Below the pieces are notes generated by a model that saw only the letters and a program-made list of their open reading frames with translations, was not told where the DNA came from and searched no databases. Positions 24,679 to 31,034 of a stretch of DNA of 31,034 nt are shown here, piece by piece. Within the stretch, counting starts at the first letter, position 1. Each line of letters opens with the position of its first letter. A program made the translations under genes and the position numbers. This DNA is from JANMEX01 sp041751995 (lineage in GTDB: Bacteria > Pseudomonadota > Alphaproteobacteria > Rhizobiales > Rhizobiaceae). The DNA is taken from positions 1 to 31,034 of the forward strand of contig JBGSHY010000085.1 of the NCBI GenBank assembly GCA_041751995.1, read 5' to 3'.

Positions 24679-25854
24679 TCAGTTCCTCAACACGCGGGCG
24701 GCATTGCCGGGGAAGCTGACGGCCACCGCATTACCTTCCGCAAACCCGCCGGCCTCGTGCGGCTTGTTCTGTTCGCGAACGATGAAGGTTGAACCGTCGG
24801 ATAGCCTGATATGGTAGTGTGTATCCGTGCCGAAATAGACAATGTTTGCCATTGTCCCGGTAAATTGCGCCTTCGAGCCAGTGTCTTTGGCCAAAGTGAC
24901 TTTTGCGTGTTCCGGCCGGATCACCACAGTGACCGGTCCGGACACATCAATGCCTTCGGCGACGGATGCCTTGATCATACCGCCGATGGAAAGGTCAACC
25001 TCGGCCGCGCCGCCGGCAAGCGATTTGATCTTGCCGGTCAGGAAATTCGTCTCGCCGATGAAATCCGCGACAAACCGGTCGGACGGCTGGTCATAGATCT
25101 CGCGCGGACTGCCCACTTGCAGGATTTTGCCGGATGACATGACAGCAATACGGTCAGACATGGTCAGCGCTTCCTCCTGATCATGGGTGACAAAGATGAA
25201 TGTGATGCCGGTTTCTGCCTGCAGTCGCTTCAACTCGATCTGCATGTCCTTGCGCAGCTTGTAGTCCAGCGCCGACAGGGGTTCATCAAGGAGCAGGACC
25301 TTCGGCTGCGGCGCCAGTGCGCGGGCGAGCGCCACGCGCTGCTGCTGGCCGCCGGATATCTGGCTGGTCTTGCGGCCAGCCAAAGCCTCCATCTTGACCA
25401 GCTTCAGCATCTCGCTCACGCGCTTGTCGATCTCGGCTTTGGGCTTGCCGAGCATCGTCAGGCCAAAGCCGATGTTCTCCGCCACGGTCATGTGCGGAAA
25501 CAGCGCGTAAGATTGAAAAACCGTGTTGATCGGCCGCTTGAACGGCGGCATGGCGGCGATATTGTCGCCGTAAAGCAGGATTTCGCCGGAGGTCGGGAAT
25601 TCAAACCCGGCAATCAGCCGGAGCAGAGTCGTCTTGCCGCAGCCGGAAGGGCCTAGGAGCGTGAAAAACTCGTTTTCGCGAATGGATACGGTTGTGTTGT
25701 CCACCGCAGCGAAAGCCTGATCGCCGGAGCCGAACACTTTAGAGACGCCGCGAATGTCAATCGCGCTTTTGCCTGCCAATTGCGACGCACTCCCCTGTTT
25801 GTTGTTTTTGAGCCTAGGTGCCGCTCCGGCAAAGTCACCATGCCGCAATGGCAT
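24679..25854 (-). CDS. potA: Polyamine ABC transporter ATPase
   Basis: I place the start at the ATG at 25854 (391 residues), with GGGGA about 7 bases upstream; the frame two codons earlier begins with TTG. The nucleotide-binding domain is complete: Walker A GPSGCGKTT, Q-loop FQSYALFPHMT, signature ISGGQQQRVALARAL, and Walker B VLLLDEPLSALD. A C-terminal TOBE domain (about 290-391) is of the PotA/PotG kind. The first 30 residues are a variable, non-conserved extension, so a later start is possible. It energises import through the two adjacent permeases, and is separated from the amidohydrolase gene upstream by about 40 bases. Confidence 0.93.
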   Translation of the reverse strand: MPLRHGDFAGAAPRLKNNKQGSASQLAGKSAIDIRGVSKVFGSGDQAFAAVDNTTVSIRENEFFTLLGPSGCGKTTLLRLIAGFEFPTSGEILLYGDNIAAMPPFKRPINTVFQSYALFPHMTVAENIGFGLTMLGKPKAEIDKRVSEMLKLVKMEALAGRKTSQISGGQQQRVALARALAPQPKVLLLDEPLSALDYKLRKDMQIELKRLQAETGITFIFVTHDQEEALTMSDRIAVMSSGKILQVGSPREIYDQPSDRFVADFIGETNFLTGKIKSLAGGAAEVDLSIGGMIKASVAEGIDVSGPVTVVIRPEHAKVTLAKDTGSKAQFTGTMANIVYFGTDTHYHIRLSDGSTFIVREQNKPHEAGGFAEGNAVAVSFPGNAARVLRN

Positions 25855-25893
25855 TGGCAATCCCCAATCGCGACATCAGGCCTTTAAAATTTA

Positions 25894-27558
25894 TCAAACG
25901 GAAAAAATCACCCGTCCGGCGCATATGGTTGTGACAGGGTGCAGCGCGTGCAGCCTTTCTGGCGCAGCGACTTCAATATCGCCGTTCAGGATCACCAAAT
26001 CGGCAAAAAAGCCGGGCCTGATACGGCCTTTTCGGTCTTCCTTGAACTCGGCATATGCCCCTTCGACCGTATAACCTTCAATGGCCTCGGTGAGGGTGTA
26101 GCGCTGATCCGGCTCATCGCCCCAGGGCTTTCGGGTTACCGCTGCCTGAATGCCGCGAAGGACACTGATGTCCGAAACCGGCCAGTCAGATGCAAACGGG
26201 ATGCGCGCACCGGCATTCTTCAAGGTCCGCCAGGCAAAGCTATAAAGCCAGCGTTCCTGGCCGATGATCGAGACGGTCGGCTCGAGCGGAAAATCCATCG
26301 CGCCCGGCGAATGCGGCGGCTGCATTGAGGCCAGCACGCCAAGGTCCGCAAAGCGGGGAATGTCGTCGGGGTGGATGACTTCTACATGTTCGATCCGGTG
26401 GCGGGAGTCGCGCTTGCCATTGGCTTTCTGCGCCGCTTCGTACCCGTCAAACACCGCTCGCACCGCGCCATCGCCGATAGCGTGAATGGCAATCTGCAGC
26501 CCGCGCCGGTCGGCCTCAATGGCGACCTTGGCGAACTGCTCGGGCGTGAACAGGCCTTCGCCGGCAGTGCCCGGTTGGTCGGCATAGGGATCAACCATCA
26601 CCGCCGTGTGACTGTCCAAAACGCCATCATAAAACACTTTGACCATGCCGCAGGACAGGAAGTCATTGTCGTACTGCTTTGTCCATTCGACTGCCTTGTC
26701 CAGCATGTCCAGCGGCATGTAGCCCTTGTAATGCAACGGTATTTTCACCCGGCAGGGCAGGAATCCATCTTCCTTCTCAATCGCTTCGAGAAGTTGCAGC
26801 TGATAGAGATTTCCGTCCATGCTATGGATTGTAGTGATGCCGTGCCGGGCGCAATAGGCAAGGCCGGTGCGCATGACGGCCATGTCGATGCGGAACGTGG
26901 CCTCATCCGGATAGGGCTCCGGCTCGCCGCCGGTTGACAGCCCCAGCCGGTAGCGGTCGAATCCGCCTGCAACCTGCACCGGTCCGAACGCCTCCATTTC
27001 CAGAAGCACGCCGGTTGCCAGACCGTCGTCCCCCATGACAATTTCATTGCCGGTGTTGAGCGTCATTCCACGCAGGATGCCGGACAGCTCCAGCGCCCTG
27101 GTGTTTGCCCAGGCGGTGTGGTGATCGGATGCCATCACCAGCAGCGCCTGATCGGTCACGATGGAATCAAGGATATGCCGGTCGAGCGATTTGGAAAGCC
27201 CGAGCACGGCATAATCGCAGCCTTGCGCGAACAGGAATTTCTGGTCCGGGCGCTGATCGGAATAGGCTCGAATGGCGCTCGAAAGCGCTTCGAATCCGTG
27301 GATGCCCCCCAGTTGCAAATGGTCGAGCTCCGCAGCGCCCGAAAAGACGTGCATGTGGTTTTCGGAAAAGCCGGGAAGGACAGAGCCGCCTTGTGCGTCG
27401 ATGATTTTTGTTCGGGCGCCTGCCAGGCCTTGGATGTCGGCGTTCGAACCGGCAAGCAAGATGCGCCCGTCCCGGATGGCCACCGCTTCGGCATGAGGGT
27501 TGCCGGGGTCCATCGTCAGGACACGGGCATTGATGATGATGAGGTCTGCGGTCTGCAT
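25894..27558 (-). CDS. Metal-dependent amidohydrolase (YtcJ/amidohydrolase-3 family)
   Basis: A 554-residue cytoplasmic protein of normal family length. It starts with the composite beta-sandwich ADLIIINARVLTMDPGNPHAEA in part (IINARVLTMDPGNP). SENHMHVFSGA carries the HxH metal motif, followed by AIHAIGDGAVRAVFDGYE, RIEHVEVIHPDD and PFASDWPVSDISVL with the metal-ligand aspartate. The family hydrolyses amide or related bonds, but substrates are rarely known. Its position at the head of the polyamine transport genes suggests an N-acyl or formyl-amide of an imported amine. That is inference only. 109 bases separate it from the flavin module, so it may carry its own promoter. Confidence 0.9.
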   Translation of the reverse strand: MQTADLIIINARVLTMDPGNPHAEAVAIRDGRILLAGSNADIQGLAGARTKIIDAQGGSVLPGFSENHMHVFSGAAELDHLQLGGIHGFEALSSAIRAYSDQRPDQKFLFAQGCDYAVLGLSKSLDRHILDSIVTDQALLVMASDHHTAWANTRALELSGILRGMTLNTGNEIVMGDDGLATGVLLEMEAFGPVQVAGGFDRYRLGLSTGGEPEPYPDEATFRIDMAVMRTGLAYCARHGITTIHSMDGNLYQLQLLEAIEKEDGFLPCRVKIPLHYKGYMPLDMLDKAVEWTKQYDNDFLSCGMVKVFYDGVLDSHTAVMVDPYADQPGTAGEGLFTPEQFAKVAIEADRRGLQIAIHAIGDGAVRAVFDGYEAAQKANGKRDSRHRIEHVEVIHPDDIPRFADLGVLASMQPPHSPGAMDFPLEPTVSIIGQERWLYSFAWRTLKNAGARIPFASDWPVSDISVLRGIQAAVTRKPWGDEPDQRYTLTEAIEGYTVEGAYAEFKEDRKGRIRPGFFADLVILNGDIEVAAPERLHALHPVTTICAGRVIFSV

Positions 27559-27667
27559 GGCGGGTCCCGGATTTGTCTCACCCAGATTGGGCGATCAGCC
27601 TGCCATCTTCTTCACCGCAAGCGACATGGCAAGCCGCAAATCGCGACGGCCGTGCGGCAGGTCCTCC

Positions 27668-29203
27668 TCAGGCGAAGCCGGGGAAGAAATCGACCTTGAT
27701 GCGCGAGCGGGAGACGCCGAGCTCCTTCAGGACATCCTGGAACTTCGTCACCATGGCGCGCGGGCCGGAGATATAGAAAGTGCGTTCATGGAAGTCGGGG
27801 ACTTCGCGAGTGATCAGCTTGGCGTCAATGAACCCGCGATGCATGTTGGTACCGCGCAGGCCATCCTGGTTGACGGCATAGATGGTGCGCATGCCGAGTT
27901 CGGTTTCAGCGCGGTTGAACACATCGGTGTAGGCGATTTCGTCCACCTTGTTGTTGCCGTAGAGCATGACCACCGAACGCATGTCGCGCTGGTCGAGCAT
28001 GTCCTGCACCATCGAGCGGAATGGCGTGACGCCGATGCCGCCGGCGATGAAGGCGAGCTTTTCAGCGCGGTCTTCCGGCAGGGTGAATTCGCCTGCTGTA
28101 TGCGAAGCATAAATCACGTCGCCCGGCTTCATGTTGAGAAGCGCACGCTTGAAGGCGCTGGGCTTGGGGTAGAACTTAACGCCGAGCCGCACGACGCCTT
28201 CATCGGGCGCTGACGCGATGGTGAACGGGCGGCGATTGCCGCGGTCGTCGGTGTCGCGCATGCCCAGCGTCCAGTCGATGTACTGGCCCGGCTTGTGGTC
28301 AAGTTTGCGGTCGCTGTTGAAGACATAGTCGTAGCAGCCTGCAGCAGTCTTTTCGATGGCCACCAGCGTAAGCTTGAACTTGCGCTTCTGGCTCACGGCA
28401 AAAGCGAACACGTTGCCGATCAGGAAGGCCAGTTCCGGTGTCACATAGAAGTCGCCGTAATGGATGTCCGGCGAAGACAGGACGCCAACAATAACGGCAA
28501 AAGCCAATTGCCATTTGCGGCTCTGCGGCGCGGTCAGCGGCTCGGTGAGCATGGCAAACCCGGCAAAAAACACCGGCGAATAAAGCGCTGCTTGCGTCAA
28601 GCCTTCAAGCCAGGTTTCGGCCTGTGTTGTGGCGAGCGCGGCGGCGAGATTGGCCAGAATGAAAACGCTGACCATCTCGAAACGCTGCACCTTGCGCACG
28701 ACCAGCAGGCCGCCGATTACCACAAAGGCCATCAGTTCAAGATTGCCCGCGACCCACCAGGTCGGCGGCTGGTCGAGAAGGTAGGTGGCGGCGACAGCGC
28801 CGATAGCGACCGGGTTGAAGACGTGACGGCGCGCAATGGCAAGCACGAATTTCGAAGCGATCGCGGCAAACGAGGCGAGCGCAATGCCTTGCAAGCCGGC
28901 AAGATCGGACGACGCGACCGGCGGCATGATAAGCGCGAGGATGAAGGCCGTGATCCAGATGGATTCGGTGTTGACCGGGATCTGGTAGACAAAGGCGAAG
29001 GCGCGGTTGGTCAGATAGGACACGGCGCTGGCCACAACGACCGACATGGCCAATTGTGCCGGTTCAACCGGGGCCCAACCGGCAAAGCCCATGACAAAGG
29101 CGACAGTCAACAGGCCGAAGACATAGTAGAGCACCAGCCGGTACATGGTGACATGGTTGAGAAAATCGTCGACCGGTTTGATCAGCGCGTTCAGGGTGTT
29201 CAT
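27668..29203 (-). CDS. Fusion of NqrB/RnfD-like membrane domain to an NAD(P)H:flavin reductase (FNR-like) domain
   Basis: A 511-residue protein. Residues about 20-270 hold eight to ten membrane helices with ARRHVFNPVAIGAVA and AMLTEPLTAPQSRKW, segments that match NqrB/RnfD. Residues about 275-511 are a ferredoxin-reductase-like domain: RRPFTIASAP for FAD, AGGIGVTPFRSMVQDM for NAD(P)H, and the C-terminal FYISGPRAMV and FFPGF. No 2Fe-2S cysteine cluster is visible, unlike NqrF. The membrane part lacks the SGAT motif that carries covalent FMN in NqrB/RnfD. It would pass electrons from cytoplasmic NAD(P)H across the membrane, probably to the exported FMN-binding protein encoded two genes upstream. 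It overlaps the ApbE gene by 4 bases (ATGA). A homologue of partial function in another redox pathway is an alternative. Confidence 0.87.
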   Translation of the reverse strand: MNTLNALIKPVDDFLNHVTMYRLVLYYVFGLLTVAFVMGFAGWAPVEPAQLAMSVVVASAVSYLTNRAFAFVYQIPVNTESIWITAFILALIMPPVASSDLAGLQGIALASFAAIASKFVLAIARRHVFNPVAIGAVAATYLLDQPPTWWVAGNLELMAFVVIGGLLVVRKVQRFEMVSVFILANLAAALATTQAETWLEGLTQAALYSPVFFAGFAMLTEPLTAPQSRKWQLAFAVIVGVLSSPDIHYGDFYVTPELAFLIGNVFAFAVSQKRKFKLTLVAIEKTAAGCYDYVFNSDRKLDHKPGQYIDWTLGMRDTDDRGNRRPFTIASAPDEGVVRLGVKFYPKPSAFKRALLNMKPGDVIYASHTAGEFTLPEDRAEKLAFIAGGIGVTPFRSMVQDMLDQRDMRSVVMLYGNNKVDEIAYTDVFNRAETELGMRTIYAVNQDGLRGTNMHRGFIDAKLITREVPDFHERTFYISGPRAMVTKFQDVLKELGVSRSRIKVDFFPGFA

Positions 29204-29949
29204 GATATAACAAATGCTCCAAAACCGCTGGTCTGTGTGGCAATGCCCTTGGCATTGACCATGTAGCCCTCAAGGCCAGACACGTCCTCGATGAAGTAGA
29301 TGCCGTCATCGCCCATGGCGAAAGCGGCGGTGGCGAAACGGTCGGCTTCCAGAACGTCGGGTCCGATGACAGTCAGGCTGACAATGCTGTCAATTTTTGC
29401 TGACGGGTTTTTCGGATCGTAGATATGATTGCCGCGGACATAGGAGCCGGAGGTGGCGATGCCCTTGTTCTTCAATACGACCGCCTTGATGATTTCGTCT
29501 TCATTGAACGGATTGCGGATGCCGGTGCGCCAGTCCTGACCTTCAGCATTCTTGCCGCCGGTCTGAATATCGCCGCCAGCATCGACAAAATAGTTTTCGA
29601 ATCCGCGCGAGCGAATCAGGTTTGCCGCGTTGCGGATCGCCCAGCCCTTGACGATGCCGGACGGGTCCAGCGATCCATCCGCCATGCGGATTTCGAAATA
29701 GCCGTCCGTTTCGTTTTTGGTCTGTTCGGCAAGGGCAGACACCTCGCGCATCTCGACGCTGATTTCGGTCGGGGTCAGCCTTCCGGCATTAAGCGCACTG
29801 ATTTCGCTGTCGGCCTTGTAAGTGCTGAAGCGCAGGTCGACGGCCGTGAAATGGGCAAACACCTCATCCAGCATGGACTGTGTCGCCATTGCGTCGGCAA
29901 TGCCGACGGAGATCGGCATGCCCATGATGACGCGTGTTTCCTGCAGCAT
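29200..29949 (-). CDS. apbE: FAD:protein FMN transferase
   Basis: A 249-residue ApbE, shorter than the roughly 330-350 of lipoprotein forms. It has RFSTYKADSEISALN, the magnesium/FAD region SLDPSGIVKGWAI, FVDAGGDIQTGGK, GIATSGSYVRGNHIYDP, and VLEADRFATAAFAMG, which are the usual ApbE segments. It attaches FMN from FAD to the threonine of a SGAT-type motif in partner proteins; the exported FMN-binding protein next door has such a motif. No signal peptide or lipobox is visible and no upstream in-frame start was found, so it appears cytoplasmic. It begins 2 bases after the FMN-binding gene's stop. Confidence 0.92.
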   Translation of the reverse strand: MLQETRVIMGMPISVGIADAMATQSMLDEVFAHFTAVDLRFSTYKADSEISALNAGRLTPTEISVEMREVSALAEQTKNETDGYFEIRMADGSLDPSGIVKGWAIRNAANLIRSRGFENYFVDAGGDIQTGGKNAEGQDWRTGIRNPFNEDEIIKAVVLKNKGIATSGSYVRGNHIYDPKNPSAKIDSIVSLTVIGPDVLEADRFATAAFAMGDDGIYFIEDVSGLEGYMVNAKGIATQTSGFGAFVIS

Positions 29950-29951
29950 GA

Positions 29952-30383
29952 TCAGCCTGCCGCCTTGGCGAGCGCGCTTTTCAGCGAACGAAGATAAGCG
30001 CGGCTGGTCAGCGTTGCGCCCGAGACAAGGTTGACGTTGGTGCTCTGCGCCCGGACCACTTCCTGTTCAAGGATAGGCAATGCGGTGCGGTTGATGCGGC
30101 GGCTGGTGTTTTTGCCGGACGGGTATTTCAACACTTTCACGGAGGCGAGACGTCCGCCCTGGATGTTGGCCTGAACCTGCACCATGCCGAAGTAGGCATC
30201 AAAGGCGGCGCCCTTGTAAGCACCGTCGGCAATGCCCTTGGTCGACTTGACCGGCTGAGCGGCGACAGCGTCGGGCGCGGTCGGATCCATGATGGCTGAA
30301 GGGTCAAGCGGCGCAGCCAACGCAACGCCGGAGAGCAGGGCGAGCGTCGTGGCAAACAGGGCCGAGCGGGAGAAATGTTTCAT
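29952..30383 (-). CDS. Exported FMN-binding protein with covalent-flavinylation motif
   Basis: A 143-residue protein. Residues 1-23 are a Sec signal peptide (MKHFSRSALFATTLALLSG...ALA before APLD). The FMN-bind domain follows at about 50-140, with GAYKGAAFDAYFGMVQVQA and the modification site SGATLTSRAY near the end, in which the threonine after SGA would take FMN from ApbE. It would be a periplasmic electron carrier for the NqrB-like/FNR fusion. A strong ribosome site, AAAAGGTGA, lies 4 bases before the ATG, and a likely promoter lies about 100 bases upstream. It is the first gene of the three-gene flavin module. Confidence 0.93.
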   Translation of the reverse strand: MKHFSRSALFATTLALLSGVALAAPLDPSAIMDPTAPDAVAAQPVKSTKGIADGAYKGAAFDAYFGMVQVQANIQGGRLASVKVLKYPSGKNTSRRINRTALPILEQEVVRAQSTNVNLVSGATLTSRAYLRSLKSALAKAAG

Positions 30384-30458
30384 GGTTCACCTTTTCAAAT
30401 CAGCATGGCTTTCATGCGTTGATCCGAAAATGCTCCCGCCCAGATGACAAAAGGCTGA

Positions 30459-30468
30459 CAGGCGCCTG
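30459..30468. promoter_or_regulatory. 10-bp perfect palindrome in the leader of the FMN-binding gene
   Basis: CAGGCGCCTG is perfectly symmetric and lies just downstream of the proposed -10 box, where a repressor could sit. No regulator can be named from this. Confidence 0.3.
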
Positions 30469-30482
30469 CAAATCCGATTGGA

Positions 30483-30511
30483 TTTATAAGTAAACAAATT
30501 CAATGAGTTAA
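30483..30511 (-). promoter_or_regulatory. Likely sigma70 promoter of the flavin electron-transfer operon
   Basis: On the minus strand TTAACT (30511-30506) and TATAAA (30488-30483) are separated by 17 bases. The -10 box matches 5 of 6 consensus bases and the -35 box 4 of 6, in a locally AT-rich stretch that stands out from its GC-rich surroundings. It lies about 100 bases before the FMN-binding ATG. Confidence 0.5.
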
Positions 30512-30739
30512 AGGAAAGCGTGAAAAGATTCTCTGTTCCGTCACTCTCAATTGTGGCTTTAACCGGCTCGTTTGAAGCGGACGATTTCCGGCACTTTAAG
30601 CCGTGGCAATGATGCCCCGCCACAATCAAACAGGTGGGTATCCGAGACATTCAGATACAGCGAAAGCGTTGCACTGCATCGGCAATTGTCGTGTCCATGA
30701 TCAGGGCGTTTGCTGGCGCGCTGCGCTTGGGCAAAGAAT
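30512..30739. other. Intergenic stretch without a recognised gene
   Basis: Part of the 407-base gap between the FMN-binding gene and the sugar permease. Apart from the promoter, palindrome and terminator listed separately, I see only short open frames on both strands without good ribosome sites or recognisable domains, and a weak GTGGC/GCCAC hairpin near 30602-30622. I call nothing here. Confidence 0.6.
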
Positions 30740-30762
30740 AGCCGGCCCGCGAAGGGCCGGCT
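30740..30762 (-). terminator. Intrinsic terminator after the sugar permease gene
   Basis: A perfect 9-bp stem, AGCCGGCCC (30740-30748) with GGGCCGGCT (30754-30762), closes on a 5-base loop. On the minus strand it is followed by ATTCTTTG, a weak T-rich tract. It lies 28 bases after the permease stop codon and fits termination of that upstream operon. Confidence 0.78.
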
Positions 30763-30790
30763 GCAAACTTCCAAAATTACACAGAATGTC

Positions 30791-31034
30791 TCAGGCCTTG
30801 CGCTTCTTGTTCTGGCGATGTTGGTCGATGACCACCGCGGTGACAATGATGAGGCCCTTGACGATTTCCTGGTAGTAAGCACCGACCTTCAGGAAGGTGA
30901 AGCCGGAGGTCACGACGCCAAGAATGATTGTGCCGATCACGGTGCCGGTGATGCGCCCGACACCGCCCGCCAGCGATGTGCCGCCGATAACGGCCGCCGC
31001 GATGGCGTCGAGCTCGTAGGCAACGCCCATGCCC
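30791..31034 (-). CDS. Sugar ABC transporter permease, RbsC family, C-terminal part (cut by window edge)
   Basis: The last 80 or so residues of a permease that enters from the right edge. It contains GVAYELDAIAAAVIGGTSLA and GRITGTVIGTIILGVVTSGF, which are the highly conserved end of RbsC/XylH-type (BPD_transp_2) permeases, then YYQEIVKGLIIVTAVVIDQ and a basic tail QNKKRKA. It would form the membrane channel of a sugar or polyol importer together with an ATPase and a binding protein lying outside the window. The sugar cannot be told; ribose and inositol are common for this subfamily. The gene is last in its operon, as shown by the terminator that follows. Confidence 0.92.
   Translation of the reverse strand, partial: GMGVAYELDAIAAAVIGGTSLAGGVGRITGTVIGTIILGVVTSGFTFLKVGAYYQEIVKGLIIVTAVVIDQHRQNKKRKA

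Noticed and set aside
27598..27664. Tiny minus-strand open frame after a GGAGG sequence between the NqrB-like fusion and the amidohydrolase
   Set aside because: Without an ATG near the ribosome-like site it would encode only about 10-14 residues, with no recognisable feature. It is more likely leader sequence.
28295..29266. Plus-strand open frame opposite the NqrB-like/FNR fusion gene
   Set aside because: It has an Arg/His/Asp/Gly-rich composition and no recognisable domain, and is fully antisense to a convincing gene.
30387..30875. Short open frames in the gap before the sugar permease
   Set aside because: They overlap the promoter and terminator signals, lack ribosome sites and show no domain.
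1..31034. CRISPR arrays, tRNA or rRNA genes, insertion sequences
   Set aside because: I looked for regularly spaced repeats, cloverleaf-like segments and transposase motifs and saw none.

Overview
The window reads as chromosomal DNA of an alphaproteobacterium, most likely a member of the Rhizobiales (Hyphomicrobiales). The grounds are GC-rich codon use, tightly overlapping operons, a RIME-like intergenic palindrome of the rhizobial type, and gene families typical of that order. No rRNA, tRNA, CRISPR array, insertion sequence or prophage gene was seen. Coding density is very high, and the only gene-free stretch over 300 bases is about 30384-30790.

Region 1 (1-6163, minus): an alpha-2-macroglobulin-like periplasmic protein with an N-terminal PAN/Apple domain, followed by pbpC, whose start shares one base with the preceding stop. 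pbpC runs off the left edge. This is the known bacterial pairing of a protease trap with a peptidoglycan-repair penicillin-binding protein.

Region 2 (6292-13494): a lysine catabolic cluster on the minus strand. In transcription order it holds glutaryl-CoA dehydrogenase (gcdH), a fused alpha/beta thiamine-diphosphate E1 dehydrogenase, an aminoadipate-semialdehyde (ALDH7-type) dehydrogenase, and a saccharopine dehydrogenase/lysine 6-dehydrogenase family enzyme. A divergent LysR regulator faces gcdH across an intergenic region with repeated candidate operators. Together these suggest lysine to aminoadipate semialdehyde to 2-aminoadipate to 2-oxoadipate to glutaryl-CoA to crotonyl-CoA. The fused E1 is the natural candidate for the 2-oxoadipate step.

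Region 3 (13587-17936, plus): five overlapping genes encoding a PqqD-like protein with an unusual C-terminal tail, an HprK-like P-loop kinase, two GT2 glycosyltransferases, and a DxD nucleotidyltransferase-family protein with a C-terminal beta-rich extension. No obvious separate precursor peptide is present. This is the strongest candidate in the window for an undescribed system, possibly RiPP-like or a surface-glycan modification system.

Region 4 (17929-27558, minus): a polyamine uptake and salvage operon. In transcription order it holds a metal-dependent amidohydrolase, a PotA-type ATPase, two permeases and a substrate-binding protein, then a strong hairpin, an acetylpolyamine amidohydrolase, an N-carbamoylputrescine amidase, a class C beta-lactamase-fold hydrolase and an EamA/DMT exporter.

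Region 5 (27668-30383, minus): a compact flavin electron-transfer module. It holds an exported FMN-binding protein with the covalent-FMN motif, an ApbE flavin transferase, and a one-polypeptide fusion of an NqrB/RnfD-like membrane domain to a ferredoxin-reductase-like FAD/NAD domain. The right edge carries the C-terminus of an RbsC-type sugar ABC permease with its own terminator.
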